Shown here: positions 10,406 through 20,939 of the stretch, in pieces
Layout: each line of letters begins with the position of its first letter
Position numbering within the stretch: the stretch's first letter is position 1
Assembly: GCF_040869045.1 (NCBI RefSeq)
Contig: NC_090323.1
Span: forward strand, 262,512,392-262,576,391
DNA length: 64,000 nt
Reading direction: 5' to 3'
Source: Eurosta solidaginis
Taxonomy: Eukaryota > Arthropoda > Insecta > Diptera > Tephritidae
The notes under the pieces: generated by a model
What the model saw: the letters and a program-made list of their open reading frames with translations, nothing else
The model's database searches: none
Told to the model about the DNA's origin: nothing
Translations under genes and position numbers: made by a program

Positions 10406-12057
10406 AGTCATCAATATACATATGTGTCATTAAAAGCACCAAGAACGAAGGGTATCGCTAGATCAGAGTTCGAGAGATAATGTGCAGTAATGCAGTGAAA
10501 GCAAATATTGGCCTTGTATATAGCCCTTACTCCAAAAACTTCTAACAACTTTGGCCTTTTTACTTAAATGCACTCAATACGGCACTGTTCAGCGATGCTT
10601 CAATACATATCGTCTTGCCGATCTGCATATCTACTTTTTATGTGCTGCCGATCGCATCGTGTGCACGTTAATATTGCTTTGGTTGTAATTGTCACTGTCC
10701 TTTTCAAATGGCAGCCGACATCATTGCGTCAACTATCCACAACCATCACCTTTTCATTCTTTCAATCTCTCCCCACTTCATTTTACCTCATTTCAATAAA
10801 GGCAGGCAGGCAGCCGGTCAGTGGAGTCGAGTGTGTGCGCTAGTGTGTTTGGCTTTGTGACCGTTGGATAGATCGCTAATGAGCGCACTTAATTTCACAT
10901 TCGACATGAAATTCCTTTCATATCGTTATAAAGACAAACAGACACACATATTTATTTATTATAGTGTTTCTTAGTTAAAGTAGCTTCTTTTTTTTGTGGA
11001 AGTCCATTTTGTAGCGCTCGCACTCACTTGGCTGATTTGCATTCATAATAATCACAAATGCCCCAACAGCTTCCATCGGTGTATCGGTGAGGCATTTAAT
11101 GTTGATGTTAACATTTTGTAGGGTTCTGTGCTTTACCTGTTAGTAAATAGATAGATATATGTAAATACTAGTGGTATGTACGAGAAGGTGTTAATTTTTG
11201 AAGGGGATATAGTTTTTTATTCCCTCATGGCACAAAATCAGGGGATGTGTCTGCCATTGTCTATCACCGATCCATAAACGCAATCTCAGGTAGCCCAAGT
11301 GGATTACACAGATATGTGTAACTGATAGATAAATTTTTTTATCGTGATAATCGAGAATTGGTGGTTGCCCAGCTACACTCCTAATTTACAAATTTCCCTC
11401 GTATGTATGCTGTGCTATGTCTGCAGAAAGATGTTGGTATAAAAAACCTTATCTAATAGGATCAAATCAAACCAGAATTTGTGTTGGGATGGGAGCCCAT
11501 TCATACGATGTAATTGTCTAATATTCAAACTCTACTTGGGTCTCCGACAAAGTGTTGAAAGTAATCTACTTCTAACATGCTTCCTATTGCTTTTGAAATA
11601 TAATCGGAGGGCTTTCATATGCTATTGGTGCCATAATATTCGACTTTGAAACATCAGCTCACGTCTTGCCATCAACTAGAAAGCACCTAAATCAGGTTTG
11701 GAGTATGTATTCCAGTAAACGCAATCCACAGTGGAAACTGTTTGACAAGATGTTTTATGTTATTGTTAAGCGAATAAGGGAGACATTTAAATAACGGGTC
11801 ATCAAAACGTACAAGCCTACAGCTGATTCGATCATACATTGTAAATCTCTTCAAAGCAATTTCTGCTGCGAGTGGGACTCAACCACACTACTGCGATTAT
11901 CGATCCGTTTACAAGCAGGTTTGACCAAAGGCACACCTTGTTGGTGTCCAACTTTTTCTCAATTGCCTTCCGCTGTATATACATATGTTTTTATTCTTTC
12001 CACAAATACGTATATTTACATGTAACGGCAGCTACAGCAAGTTTGTTGTGAAATGTG
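10406..12057. other. No feature recognised
   Basis: Unique-looking intergenic or intronic DNA. A 91-codon plus-strand frame (10568-10843) shows no domain. No repeats were identified. Confidence 0.4.
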
Positions 12058-12265
12058 GTCGAAAACAATCCAGGAACTATCCCGCAATGATTTCAAAAAC
12101 AATTTCGAAGTGATCCTGTAACAGTTCTAAACTGGTTTCGAAACAGTCTCAAAATGATCCAAATGTTGTTCCGAAATGATAACTAAACTAGTTCTCAAGT
12201 GATTCTTAAATTTGTTCCAAATTACCTCAAAAAAAAGTATCGAAATTATTCCATAAATAATTTCG
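12058..12265. repeat. Degenerate 'TTCCGAAATGAT' minisatellite, short copy
   Basis: About a dozen imperfect copies of a 15-18 bp unit related to TTCCGAAATGATC (for example TTTCGAAGTGATCC, GTTCCGAAATGATA, GTTCTCAAGTGATTC). The same motif family forms the longer tract at 57.37-57.94 kb. Confidence 0.55.
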
Positions 12266-14267
12266 ATGAAAATGAAACATATACTGATAAGACTTCAATG
12301 TAAAATCGAAATCACATATGTAACCCGTAGATAAGAAGCCGACAAGCAACCAATAAGAAGCCGATTATTCAACGAAAACAAGGCGATAATAAGCCGATTT
12401 CCCGCCCATAATAACAGATAATAATAAACGATTTTCCTTTTCCATAATAGTAAATGTTTGATTTTTGATTTTCTGAAAATTGCACTTATAACTTAAATTG
12501 TTATTCGCGATTACCCTTTAAATATTTATTGCGGTCTCCAAAAATGCTTCGCAGAAATAGATACACTTTGTGAGAAGTGTTTCTATATACATATTTTAGG
12601 AAGAAATCTTTAAAAGACGTACTTTCACTTTTCTCTTACAAATTCTCGTAACTGGAAGCTTTAAATACCAGCTAAATCGTTATTGCATCCAAATAGTAGC
12701 TTCATTTTCGAGTCGAAATTCACGAATAAGTGCCAATGATCCCTACTACTTTATGGCAGGATTGATGATGACCCGTCCATAACTTCTATCAATGCATATG
12801 TTGTCAAGAAAACATTCGGTTTTATTTCTTGTTTTTGTATAAAATATACAAATGCCCCTTGCTTTATTGTTCTTGTTTTTTTTTTACATTGATTTGATTT
12901 GTTTTGTTGTCTCTCGCAATCATCATCACCATCATCATCAACGATTTTTCCAACATTTCATGTTTATTACAATTGTAAATGAGAAATTTCATTTGTCAAG
13001 TAGCGACGGTATAACTCAACAACTTGATGGCGGTGATATCGCCGCGAAACAATAAAAACGCTAAGTGCACAAAGAGTGGAATTGATTGAATGAGTGGCTG
13101 TAAAAATGATTAATCATTTTAGGTAAATGTTGTAAACGAATGATGTGATCGAGCCACTGATATTTCTCGCATTTGCGTCATGATATACTTGTATGTTTTG
13201 TTTGTATATTTGTAGGAAATGGATCTAGTTAAATGTTACCTGTTCGCTTATCTTACTTTATTCAGCAGTTGCTACTCTTTTATTTATTTTAAAAGTTTCT
13301 TTAGATAACGAAATATTTTATTCAATGGTGTCTGAAATATGTAGCTTTCGATCACCAATTCTTTACAAACTTGTTATGTGTTTCATATATTGCTACGAAT
13401 GTTTGGAAATTCGATTGCTGTAATATTTCCAAATGACCCAACCTGTATATAAGAGAATATACAAATGATCTGAAGACGTTTTTACAGCTTGGAATCAGAT
13501 ATGGTCGATATAATAAAAAAAAAGGTTTTGGGTGGCCATGCGATAACTAGTGAGCAGCTTCCCTTATATGTATACCGAAGCTCCCGCGCTTACATTCCAG
13601 ATATCATCAAAATACTATGCAGGTGTCGCTCTGCGCACTGGATATAAAGTTTTTAGAGAGTGTTTCTGTCACGGAAAGCTATATATGGCCAATTTGTCCT
13701 AAAATATTAAAATAACAAACAGTTTGTGAACAGTTCCGGTAAGTTTGGGATTAGAATAAATATCGTTGCGAAGCCAAGCAAGGTAAGGAAAGAGAAGGAA
13801 ATTAAGAGAAAACTTAAGTTATCAGTGTTTAATCGACAAAGTAAAAACGGGTTACCGATTAGTTTTCGAAGTGTAATAAATTTGCTAGCGATAACAAAGG
13901 TTATCAATGTACTATGGAGTCCTTGTTTGGTAGACAGACACAAAAAAAAACCTATCTCAAAAAATTAGAGGCGGTATGCGGCCTATCAATGCTTCCCATT
14001 AGGGGAGCCTTGAAAACAACCCCGACGGCTGCACTACTCTTTGCTAGCAAAACAAAAGCGAATTTATGTATTTTTGTTTAATGGTGTGTTCAGTTTATAC
14101 TTATATTTAAGAATTCATGAGCTTAACACCGGCTTATAATAATTGAATTTCAGTTATTCTGTTTTCTAAGAGAAACTGAAAAGAAAGAAACATTTACTGG
14201 CATATTGCGATGAACCGATTTCGAAAACCGCCAACGTAATCATCATCAGGCAATTTTGTAATGTTAT
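12266..14267. other. No gene recognised
   Basis: AT-rich DNA. CATCATCACC-type codons inside the 67-codon frame at 12852-13055 give a histidine run by chance. GCCGAC/AAGCCGATT repeats at about 12340-12400 are short. Nothing else is visible. Confidence 0.4.
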
Positions 14268-14346
14268 CAAAGGTTTCGCCGGGATTAGAACCGTAAATCA
14301 CATGGTGAAACTGCAGTAGCCTTTAACCACTAGGCCATCCTGCTGG
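14268..14346 (-). repeat. tRNA-like sequence (SINE head or tRNA relic)
   Basis: The minus strand reads an A-box match TGGCCTAGTGGTTAAAGGC (14319-14337) and, 27 nt later, a B-box match GGTTCTAATCC (14282-14292). The spacing suits an internal RNA polymerase III promoter. The acceptor stem does not pair convincingly and there is no clean tRNA fold, so a tRNA-derived SINE head or decayed tRNA is more likely than a working tRNA gene. Confidence 0.5.
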
Positions 14347-14514
14347 TATTTGTTTTCATGCTTAATTCAGTTTTTCTCATTTCTACACTAACAACACAAT
14401 TAAGACATTTTGTCTCTATATTGATTTGTGTGCCATGTAGATTTGTTTTTGTAAAGTTCTTCTTCGTTGCGAATGAGAAGCTTTGTAAACTCGAATTTAT
14501 TTTGTCTCAAATTT

Positions 14515-15141
14515 AGAGCTTACGATTTCTTCTCGAACACAAGCGAGATTTTCGAGACCCGAGAAATCGAGAACTCGACTTCTCGCGAGATTCTCGTGTC
14601 TCTAAATACTCGTAAATCTCGCGAGCATCTCGACATTCTTACTTAATCGCTGTATGGACAGTATTTATACACTTGGTTTTTTTTACTTGTGAATTTTTTG
14701 TTGATTATATTGCTTCAATGACATTTAACTCAAAACATATTTATTATACATATAATTTTGTTCGCAATATTTAATTTTTCAACGAGAAATCAAGAGCACG
14801 GCTTCTCGCGAGATTCTCGAATCTCGAATTATTCGTAAGGCTCGCGAGATTCTTGAATCTGGAATTACCCGTAATACTCGCGACTTTATCGACTTTCAAT
14901 TCAGTCGCTGCATTGGCAATATTCTATACATTTCGGGGTTTTTTACTTGTGGTTTTGCGGACATTTTGGCTTGTGCTCCAGAAGAAATCGTAAGCTCAAT
15001 ATAAAACAGCCAGTTAATCGATTAAGTTGAATGTCGAGAAGCTCGTGAGCCCTACGAGTAATTCGAGATTCGAGAATCTCGCGAGAAGGCGAGACTCGCG
15101 AGAAATCTCTTCTCGAACATGTTCGAGAAATTGTAAGCTCT
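14515..15141. mobile_element. CTCGCGAG foldback element
   Basis: The ends are inverted repeats: AGAGCTTACGATTTC on the left and GAAATTGTAAGCTCT on the right. Inside each end come palindrome-rich stretches with CTCGCGAGA, GATTCTCGA and ACTCGTA blocks (left arm 14515-14650, right arm inverted at about 15030-15141). A third, direct copy of the left-arm text lies at 14785-14945, including the motif GTCGCTG followed by TTTTTTACTTGTG. It has no coding capacity. This is a non-autonomous foldback with an internally duplicated arm; the superfamily is unknown and no clear target duplication is seen. Confidence 0.65.
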
Positions 15142-16151
15142 ACTAAAATTTGAAAACCATACAAAACTGATAAAATAAAATAAAATTTAACATGTGCAAG
15201 TGCAAAAGTCCAGGGGTTTTTCAAATAATGTTAAATTAAAATGTCTTGCGACATACTATAGAAAAAATGCCACTCCACACTTCCCCCTATATGTACTTGC
15301 ACTTTCAAATCACAGTACAAATAATGAGATGCTTGTTGGTTTTACCATAACACACTCTTTTCACTGCAAAACACAGATCTTAAGTCCACTCTTTTATGTA
15401 CTTTACTAAAATTCATAGGAGACCTTACTTTATGTGCCAACTGCGAATCTCGTTTCTAATTCAGTGGTAGTGGAATCTTAATGAACAGAGGGAATATATA
15501 CATAGTTCTACCCTGATTTAGTCGTTATACCGATCCTCAATATCCCGATTTTCGCAACCACTAGAGAGAGAAGCAGTTTACGATTTTTGCTTGCATCCAT
15601 CGCTGGCTGATATCATTAATGCAGAGGCTTTTCTGGACATATCAAATCGAAATACCAAAACGTTTACCTTAGTTAAATTTCAATCTACCTACATACGTTA
15701 TTTGGGTTATTAACGATTCACACTGAAACTAGTTGTCTTATATATATAACTTCTGAAAACTTTGTATGTCATTGCTGCTGTAATGAAAGACATTGCATTC
15801 GATATGTAAATTTGTTTGTACGTAGTTCAAGGCATTGACAATAAAACCGCTCAGCATATTGCACTATCCCAACAACAACAAAATAATGTGTCGTACACGT
15901 TTTTTTTTTTACCGAAACCACAGTTATTTGTGGCACATCAATACGCCATTTGGCAAATTGATCGAATAACACATTTCATTTAAACATTTCGCATAAAAAT
16001 AGAATGATGCCAAACAGAATTAAAAGTCGAACAATTCAACAAATTAAGCTGCGGTAGACTAAGTGAAAATATTCAAATAAAAAGGCAATTGAAAAGATGT
16101 CCACCAAAAGAAGAACAAATGCAACGAAAAGTCTTTGTTAAGATTCGATGA
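15142..16151. other. No feature recognised
   Basis: AT-rich DNA between two transposable elements. No coding or repeat feature was recognised. Confidence 0.4.
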
Positions 16152-16191
16152 GAAAATAAAATAATTACAAAAAAATTTAAAGTTAAACGGT

Positions 16192-16519
16192 TGTGGGCTT
16201 CTTTGTCGGCAGAATTATTCCAACAAATGATGGTTTCTAATGAAACGCTTTATCGCTGCCGAATCAAGGAAACACACTGTATAACTTTATATAAATATTT
16301 CTTGATTTTATTCGCGGATGAACCACAGTGTTTGCGATTTAGTTTTTACAAATTTATGATGAATGCGTGCGCTTGTCACGGCCGCTCGAACAAAGAACAA
16401 AGTAAGAAAGAGTATAAAACTCATTTTGACATTTATCATTGAATGACATGTGAATCGTGTCGCGAAGTAAAATGACTCTCATTGACTATTGTAAAAAGGC
16501 TAGTTAGTAAACCGCCACA
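16192..16519 (-). repeat. 3' LTR of the gypsy-like element
   Basis: 328 bp, identical to the other LTR except at 16291 (A here, T at 21039). The outer edge is flanked by CGGT. On the element strand this difference changes an AATAAA hexamer of the 5' LTR to TATAAA in this copy. The LTR contains an 83-codon plus-strand frame that is not a gene. Confidence 0.95.
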
Positions 16520-16533
16520 TACTCCCCCACCAG
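16520..16533 (-). other. Polypurine tract of the LTR element
   Basis: On the element strand GGTGGGGGAG lies immediately upstream of the 3' LTR (one or two bases from its TG). That is the expected position and composition of the plus-strand primer for reverse transcription. Confidence 0.8.
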
Positions 16534-16544
16534 TGATCCACCGA

Positions 16545-17879
16545 TCACGTTGAAAAAGTTACAAAACGATTGGGTTTTCTAATCAGTCTTCCTGATCGTG
16601 TTCTAACTTCTGTGGGTACACAGTTAACGTTATTGGATTTTTTGGCATGTTCAAATTTTTGACTAAGAGGTTCATTGTTTTCTTTAACATTATTTTTTAC
16701 AATAAAATTTTTGGTATTCGTTTCATTATTATCCTTATATGATACAGCTGCTTTTAAACGGTCACATGATACCGTTACCAATCTTCCATTTACCCGAATG
16801 TCGAAATTTTTTTCTTTTCGTTTAACAACTTCAAATGGGCCATCATATGGCTGTTTAAATGGTGCTCTAACGGAATCATCACGTAGGAATACATGTGTGC
16901 AATTCGAAAGTTCTTTTTGAATGAAACAACGGTTCACAGAGTGATTCGAAGTGACAATGGTTTTGATTTGGTTCATGACGTTTTTTAGATTTTTAACAAA
17001 ATCTGTCGAGAGATCAGTAGTTTTGTCATCGAGAAAATCGCCCGGCAATCTTAAAGTTGTGCCGTATAACAATTCAGCTGGACAAGCTTGTAAATCATTT
17101 TTAATTGTCGTTCTTAATGCGAGCATGATTAAAGGTAACACGTCATACCAAGTTTCGTTTTGATGACACATGATTGATGCCTTCAGAGTTCTATGGAAAC
17201 GTTCAATCAAGCCGTTGGCTTGTGGATGATAGGGAGTGGTACGGATGTGTTTACAACCAAGAAGACGATTCAATTCTTTGAATACATTCGATTCGAATTG
17301 TCGACCTTGATCGGTTGTGACATATAATGGTACGCCATAGTGTGAAATCCATCCACGAATGAGTGCATTGGCTACCGTTTCAGCTGTCATGTTTTCGATG
17401 GGGATTGTAACTGGCCAGCGTGAGAAACGATCAATGCATGTTAAGCAATAACGGAATCCCTTGGATAACGGCAAAGGTCCAATGATATCAATATTTATGT
17501 GTTTGAAACGACCGTCAGGTGCATTGAAATTAGCTAAAGCAGTTTTGTTATGTTTGTGGACTTTGCTTTTTTGGCAATTAACACATTCACTTGACCATTT
17601 AGAGACATCCGATTTGATGTTTGGCCATACATAACGTTCGGTTAATAAATTGACAGAAGCCCTTTTACCAGGATGCGAGATGTTGTGCACCAGATTGAAA
17701 ATTCTCTTTCGCATGTTACCGACGATAAAGGGTCTGATTTGCTTATAATATGTGTCGCAATAAACGTGCAGATTAGAACCAGGAAGATAAATTTTGTTCA
17801 AATTTAAAGAACATGGGATTTTTCCTTCCAGAATGTCATTTAGTTCGTTGTCGTTTATTTGAGAATTTGCTAGAAGTTC
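16545..17879 (-). CDS. Retrotransposon integrase (C-terminal part of Pol)
   Basis: This catalyses insertion of the element's cDNA into the genome. It is in the same frame as the upstream protease-RT-RNase H segment but separated from it by one TAA at 17880-17882. Numbered from the first TTG codon at 17801, it shows an HHCC zinc-binding domain (H39, H43, C73, C76) and a D,D-35-E catalytic core: D105 (NIDIIGPLP), D164 (TTDQG), E200 (NGLIERFHR). A GPF module follows at about 321-323 and a basic tail ends at residue 418. All catalytic and zinc ligands are intact. There is no strong own start codon, so the protein would normally be cut from a Gag-Pol precursor. The open segment is given stop to stop. 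Confidence 0.93.
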   Translation of the reverse strand, partial: ELLANSQINDNELNDILEGKIPCSLNLNKIYLPGSNLHVYCDTYYKQIRPFIVGNMRKRIFNLVHNISHPGKRASVNLLTERYVWPNIKSDVSKWSSECVNCQKSKVHKHNKTALANFNAPDGRFKHINIDIIGPLPLSKGFRYCLTCIDRFSRWPVTIPIENMTAETVANALIRGWISHYGVPLYVTTDQGRQFESNVFKELNRLLGCKHIRTTPYHPQANGLIERFHRTLKASIMCHQNETWYDVLPLIMLALRTTIKNDLQACPAELLYGTTLRLPGDFLDDKTTDLSTDFVKNLKNVMNQIKTIVTSNHSVNRCFIQKELSNCTHVFLRDDSVRAPFKQPYDGPFEVVKRKEKNFDIRVNGRLVTVSCDRLKAAVSYKDNNETNTKNFIVKNNVKENNEPLSQKFEHAKKSNNVNCVPTEVRTRSGRLIRKPNRFVTFST

Positions 17880-19730
17880 TTAGCTGATAACGTTAACTTT
17901 GATTTCTTCAATGCGCGACAATAAGTCTGCAACAACGTTATCTTTGCCGGAAATGTGACGAATGTCCGTTGTGAATTGACCAATGAAATCAAGTTGACGT
18001 GCTTGTCTGGGTGAAGCTTTGTCGGGATTTTGTCGAAAGGCAAATGTTAATGGTTTATGGTCAGTATACACAATGCAATTGCGTCCGTCGATCATAAATT
18101 TGTTGTGTTTGATTGCCTGAAAGATTGCCAAAAGTTCACGATCATAGGTGCTATAACGCTTTTGGGTATCGGTTAATCGTTTGGAATAGAAACTTAATGG
18201 TTGAAGTTGACCATTGTTGATTTGGTGAAGGGCTGCCCCTATTGCGTGATTACTAGCATCCACGTGTAATGCCAAAGTTGTATTGGGAATTGGGTGAGCT
18301 AACAGGACAGCGTTGGCGATATCAGCTTTACATTTTTCAAATGCTAAAGATGCATCGTCGTTCCAAGCAATTTGCGAATTATCTTTTTTTTTGTTGCCTT
18401 TTATTAGCAGCTGAAGTTTGCCTTGGATTTGAGCAGCATTCGGTAGAAAGCGACGATATGAGTTAAGGATTGCCAAAAAACTACGGAGTTCGTGTGCTTT
18501 TTCAGGTTTTTTGAAATTTTTAATGACATCAACTTTTTCAGTTTTTGGTAAAATGCCATCTCTTGTGACGATGTGACTGAGAAAAGTGATTTTTTGTTGT
18601 CCAAATTCGCATTTGGCAAGGTTGATTTTAATGTTTTTTTCTTTAAGACGTTGTAAGACAATTTTCAAATGTTTTCGATGTTCGCTCATGTCATTTGAAG
18701 CTATGCAAATGTCATCGATGTAGACAACGACGAAATCAAGATCGTGAAAAATACTGTTCATGAAACGTTGAAAAGTTTGAGATGCGTTTCTGAGACCAAA
18801 AGTCATCACATTGAATTCAAATAAGCCGAAGGGTGTAATGATTGCAGTTTTCTCTTTGTCTTCTTCTGCTATTGGGATTTGATTGTATGCGCTAACGAGA
18901 TCGATTTTTGAAAAAATTTGTTTGTTTGCAAATATGTGTGTTACATCTTGGATGTGAGGTAAGGGATATCGATCAGGAATTGTAACGGCATTTAAAGCAC
19001 GATAATCACCGCAAAAACGCCATGTGCCGCCTTTTTTGGGTACTATGTGCAATGGGCTTGCCCAAGGACTTTTACTTGGTTGACAAATTCCCGCTTTTAG
19101 CATTGCTTCGAACTCAACTTTAGCTAGTTTAAGTTTTTCAGGGTTTAAACGACGTGCTCGTGAAAAAGTGGGACGACCCGTTGTAATAATTTGATGTTTT
19201 ACCGTACTAGGTTTCAAATTATCACGTTTATTGAAGGTTGGAGGCAGAGTGAGATCTACAAATTCATTTATTATTTCGCTGAAATCAGATTTGCAATGAA
19301 CCGAAGAGACTCTTTGATAATGTGTAAGATGAGAATTGCATTTAGTTCGTAAATTTGTATGAACATCGATCAATTGTTTATTTTTTATATCAACCAGCAA
19401 TCCGTATTCATCAAGAAAATCAGCGCCAAGAATGGGTTTGGACACATTTGCTATCAAAAATGTCCAAATGAAATCACGTCTTAGTCCTAAATTGACATTG
19501 TAAGTAATGCTACCGAAAGTTTCTATGGGTGTGCCGTTTGCGGCGAAAAGTTTATAGGAATTTGGTTTATTTAATTTATTGAATAAATTTTTTGGCAAAA
19601 TTGATAAGTCTGCGCCAGTGTCGACTAAAAATTTACGATGATTTGATTGATCAGTGACGAAGAGACGGCGAGTGAGATTTGATTCCACTTCGTGTACCGT
19701 CGGTGGCGAAGTGGTTTTTAGTTTTCCGAA
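17880..19730 (-). CDS. Retrotransposon Pol: protease, reverse transcriptase, RNase H
   Basis: The polyprotein segment copies element RNA into cDNA. The frame is open from 19730. Numbering from the GTG codon at 19688 (602 residues): aspartic protease DTGA at 23-26; RT motif A with D263 (KIDLVSAY), FGLRNASQTF at 297-306, catalytic YIDD at 323-326; RNase H with D477, E518, D543 and D588. No ATG lies near the start, and the frame overlaps the end of gag by about a dozen bases in the -1 register, so expression by -1 frameshifting from gag is expected. The minus-strand text G-GAA-AAC-TAA at the overlap is a possible but non-canonical slip site. It ends at a TAA before integrase, which is unusual for this family because RT and integrase normally share one frame. 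Confidence 0.94.
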   Translation of the reverse strand, partial: FGKLKTTSPPTVHEVESNLTRRLFVTDQSNHRKFLVDTGADLSILPKNLFNKLNKPNSYKLFAANGTPIETFGSITYNVNLGLRRDFIWTFLIANVSKPILGADFLDEYGLLVDIKNKQLIDVHTNLRTKCNSHLTHYQRVSSVHCKSDFSEIINEFVDLTLPPTFNKRDNLKPSTVKHQIITTGRPTFSRARRLNPEKLKLAKVEFEAMLKAGICQPSKSPWASPLHIVPKKGGTWRFCGDYRALNAVTIPDRYPLPHIQDVTHIFANKQIFSKIDLVSAYNQIPIAEEDKEKTAIITPFGLFEFNVMTFGLRNASQTFQRFMNSIFHDLDFVVVYIDDICIASNDMSEHRKHLKIVLQRLKEKNIKINLAKCEFGQQKITFLSHIVTRDGILPKTEKVDVIKNFKKPEKAHELRSFLAILNSYRRFLPNAAQIQGKLQLLIKGNKKKDNSQIAWNDDASLAFEKCKADIANAVLLAHPIPNTTLALHVDASNHAIGAALHQINNGQLQPLSFYSKRLTDTQKRYSTYDRELLAIFQAIKHNKFMIDGRNCIVYTDHKPLTFAFRQNPDKASPRQARQLDFIGQFTTDIRHISGKDNVVADLLSRIEEIKVNVIS

Positions 19731-20563
19731 TTATCGTTTGAACTGCCTTCAGGTTTTTTGAACCGGCAAGGTTGTTCACATTTGCGAGCAAGTGCCCCGA
19801 ATTTGTAATGATAACGGCAATATGGATGTTTTCTATTTGATTTAGATCGAGAACGTCTGTTACTGTTGTTGTTTCGGTTGGGACTTTTACTTCGACTTGC
19901 CCTAAAGTCATTAAACGATTTTGTGAGTTCATCAATTTGTGCTTTTAATTGTGACAAAGAAGGGTTTATTTCCGTTTTGATTTCGGAGATTTGTTTCGAA
20001 GAAGTTAATTCCACTACTTTATCGGCCAGAGTGGCGCATGTGTTCAAATTATCGTTAGAAATGGCTACAACCGCTCTCACATTTTCGGGCAGACGATCGA
20101 TCCAAAGTGATTTTAATGCTTCATCACTCATAGAACTTCGTGCTAAATCACGCATTTTACGCAATGAATGCGATGGTTTGTCATCACCGAGTTCGATTTC
20201 TGTTAACAAAACTTTTAATTTCTTTTGATCAGATGCTGTATATTCATTAATTAAACGCGCTTTTAATGTTTCATATTTTGTGCCGTCGTCCGGCGGATTA
20301 CGAATCAAATCAGAAACCATTGACAAATATTGAGGATCGAGTGCAGCAATGACATGATTATATGTAGCGTTATCTCTAGTGATTCCACCGTTGGTAAATT
20401 GAGCTTCCATTTGAATAAAAAATAAATCCGGTTCATTTTTTACGAACGTCGGTGCCCTTATTGTAATTCTACTAATTTCAGGTAAAGGAAAATTGCTAGC
20501 GGTACTTACGTTTGATGCTGATTGTCCATTTGAATTGTTCGATTCGTCCATCTTGAATATCAT
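19718..20563 (-). CDS. Retrotransposon Gag
   Basis: This forms the virus-like particle and binds element RNA. The ATG at 20563 (or a second at 20551) fits; the longer open frame to 20641 lacks an ATG there. The protein has a Ser/Asn-rich leader, a helical capsid-like region with a PTFVKNEPDLFFIQMEAQF-type start (characteristic of arthropod gypsy-type Gag), then an Arg/Ser-rich basic stretch. Near the C terminus is a zinc knuckle CX2HX9CX3C (residues C275, H278, C288, C292 counted from 20641). This CHCC order replaces the usual CCHC and is a known trait of the CsRn1/Kabuki clade. The TAA at 19718-19720 lies within the short overlap with pol. Confidence 0.92.
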   Translation of the reverse strand: MIFKMDESNNSNGQSASNVSTASNFPLPEISRITIRAPTFVKNEPDLFFIQMEAQFTNGGITRDNATYNHVIAALDPQYLSMVSDLIRNPPDDGTKYETLKARLINEYTASDQKKLKVLLTEIELGDDKPSHSLRKMRDLARSSMSDEALKSLWIDRLPENVRAVVAISNDNLNTCATLADKVVELTSSKQISEIKTEINPSLSQLKAQIDELTKSFNDFRASRSKSPNRNNNSNRRSRSKSNRKHPYCRYHYKFGALARKCEQPCRFKKPEGSSNDNSEN

Positions 20564-20925
20564 CCGAAAGCTCTGGTTGAAATCGTCAAGATACTGGTTA
20601 TCTTCCACTTCGGCTTCTGTTGGGCACGTTTCCCAAATCAATTTTTCGGATAATAATGTTTTTGTGTTGCAAACAATTTAATTTTGTTGCGCACAAGTGA
20701 CGTAATGTGTGAATCAGCTGGTGAAATTTGTGCGTTTTTAATTTTTTGACTTTTGCAAAAAAGACGATTTTGATTGCACTTTTCTGATTAAATTCACTTT
20801 TGGTTTTGTGAAAATATCGATGCTTTAATGTTTTTGGTAAGTTTATTCCATTCCCGAGTCGATAAACGATGAGGGCAATGCGAATATGTATTTGCACCTT
20901 GTTCACTGTATTGTATTTGTTATAT

Positions 20926-20938
20926 GTCGGGGTCACCA
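20926..20938 (-). other. Primer-binding site, tRNA-Trp type
   Basis: On the element strand, one base after the 5' LTR, TGGTGACCCCGAC is complementary to the 3' end of animal tRNA-Trp (GTCGGGGTCACCA). The 13-base match includes the CCA end, and one mismatch follows. This marks the start site of minus-strand cDNA synthesis. Confidence 0.85.
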
Positions 20939-20939
20939 A

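Noticed and set aside
9978..10442. 154-codon minus-strand open frame
   Set aside because: It covers non-coding dispersed repeat D, whose other copy at 41.7 kb has no matching open frame.
16191..16442. 83-codon frame repeated at 20924-21190
   Set aside because: It lies in the LTRs of the retrotransposon on the antisense strand; duplicated because the LTRs are.
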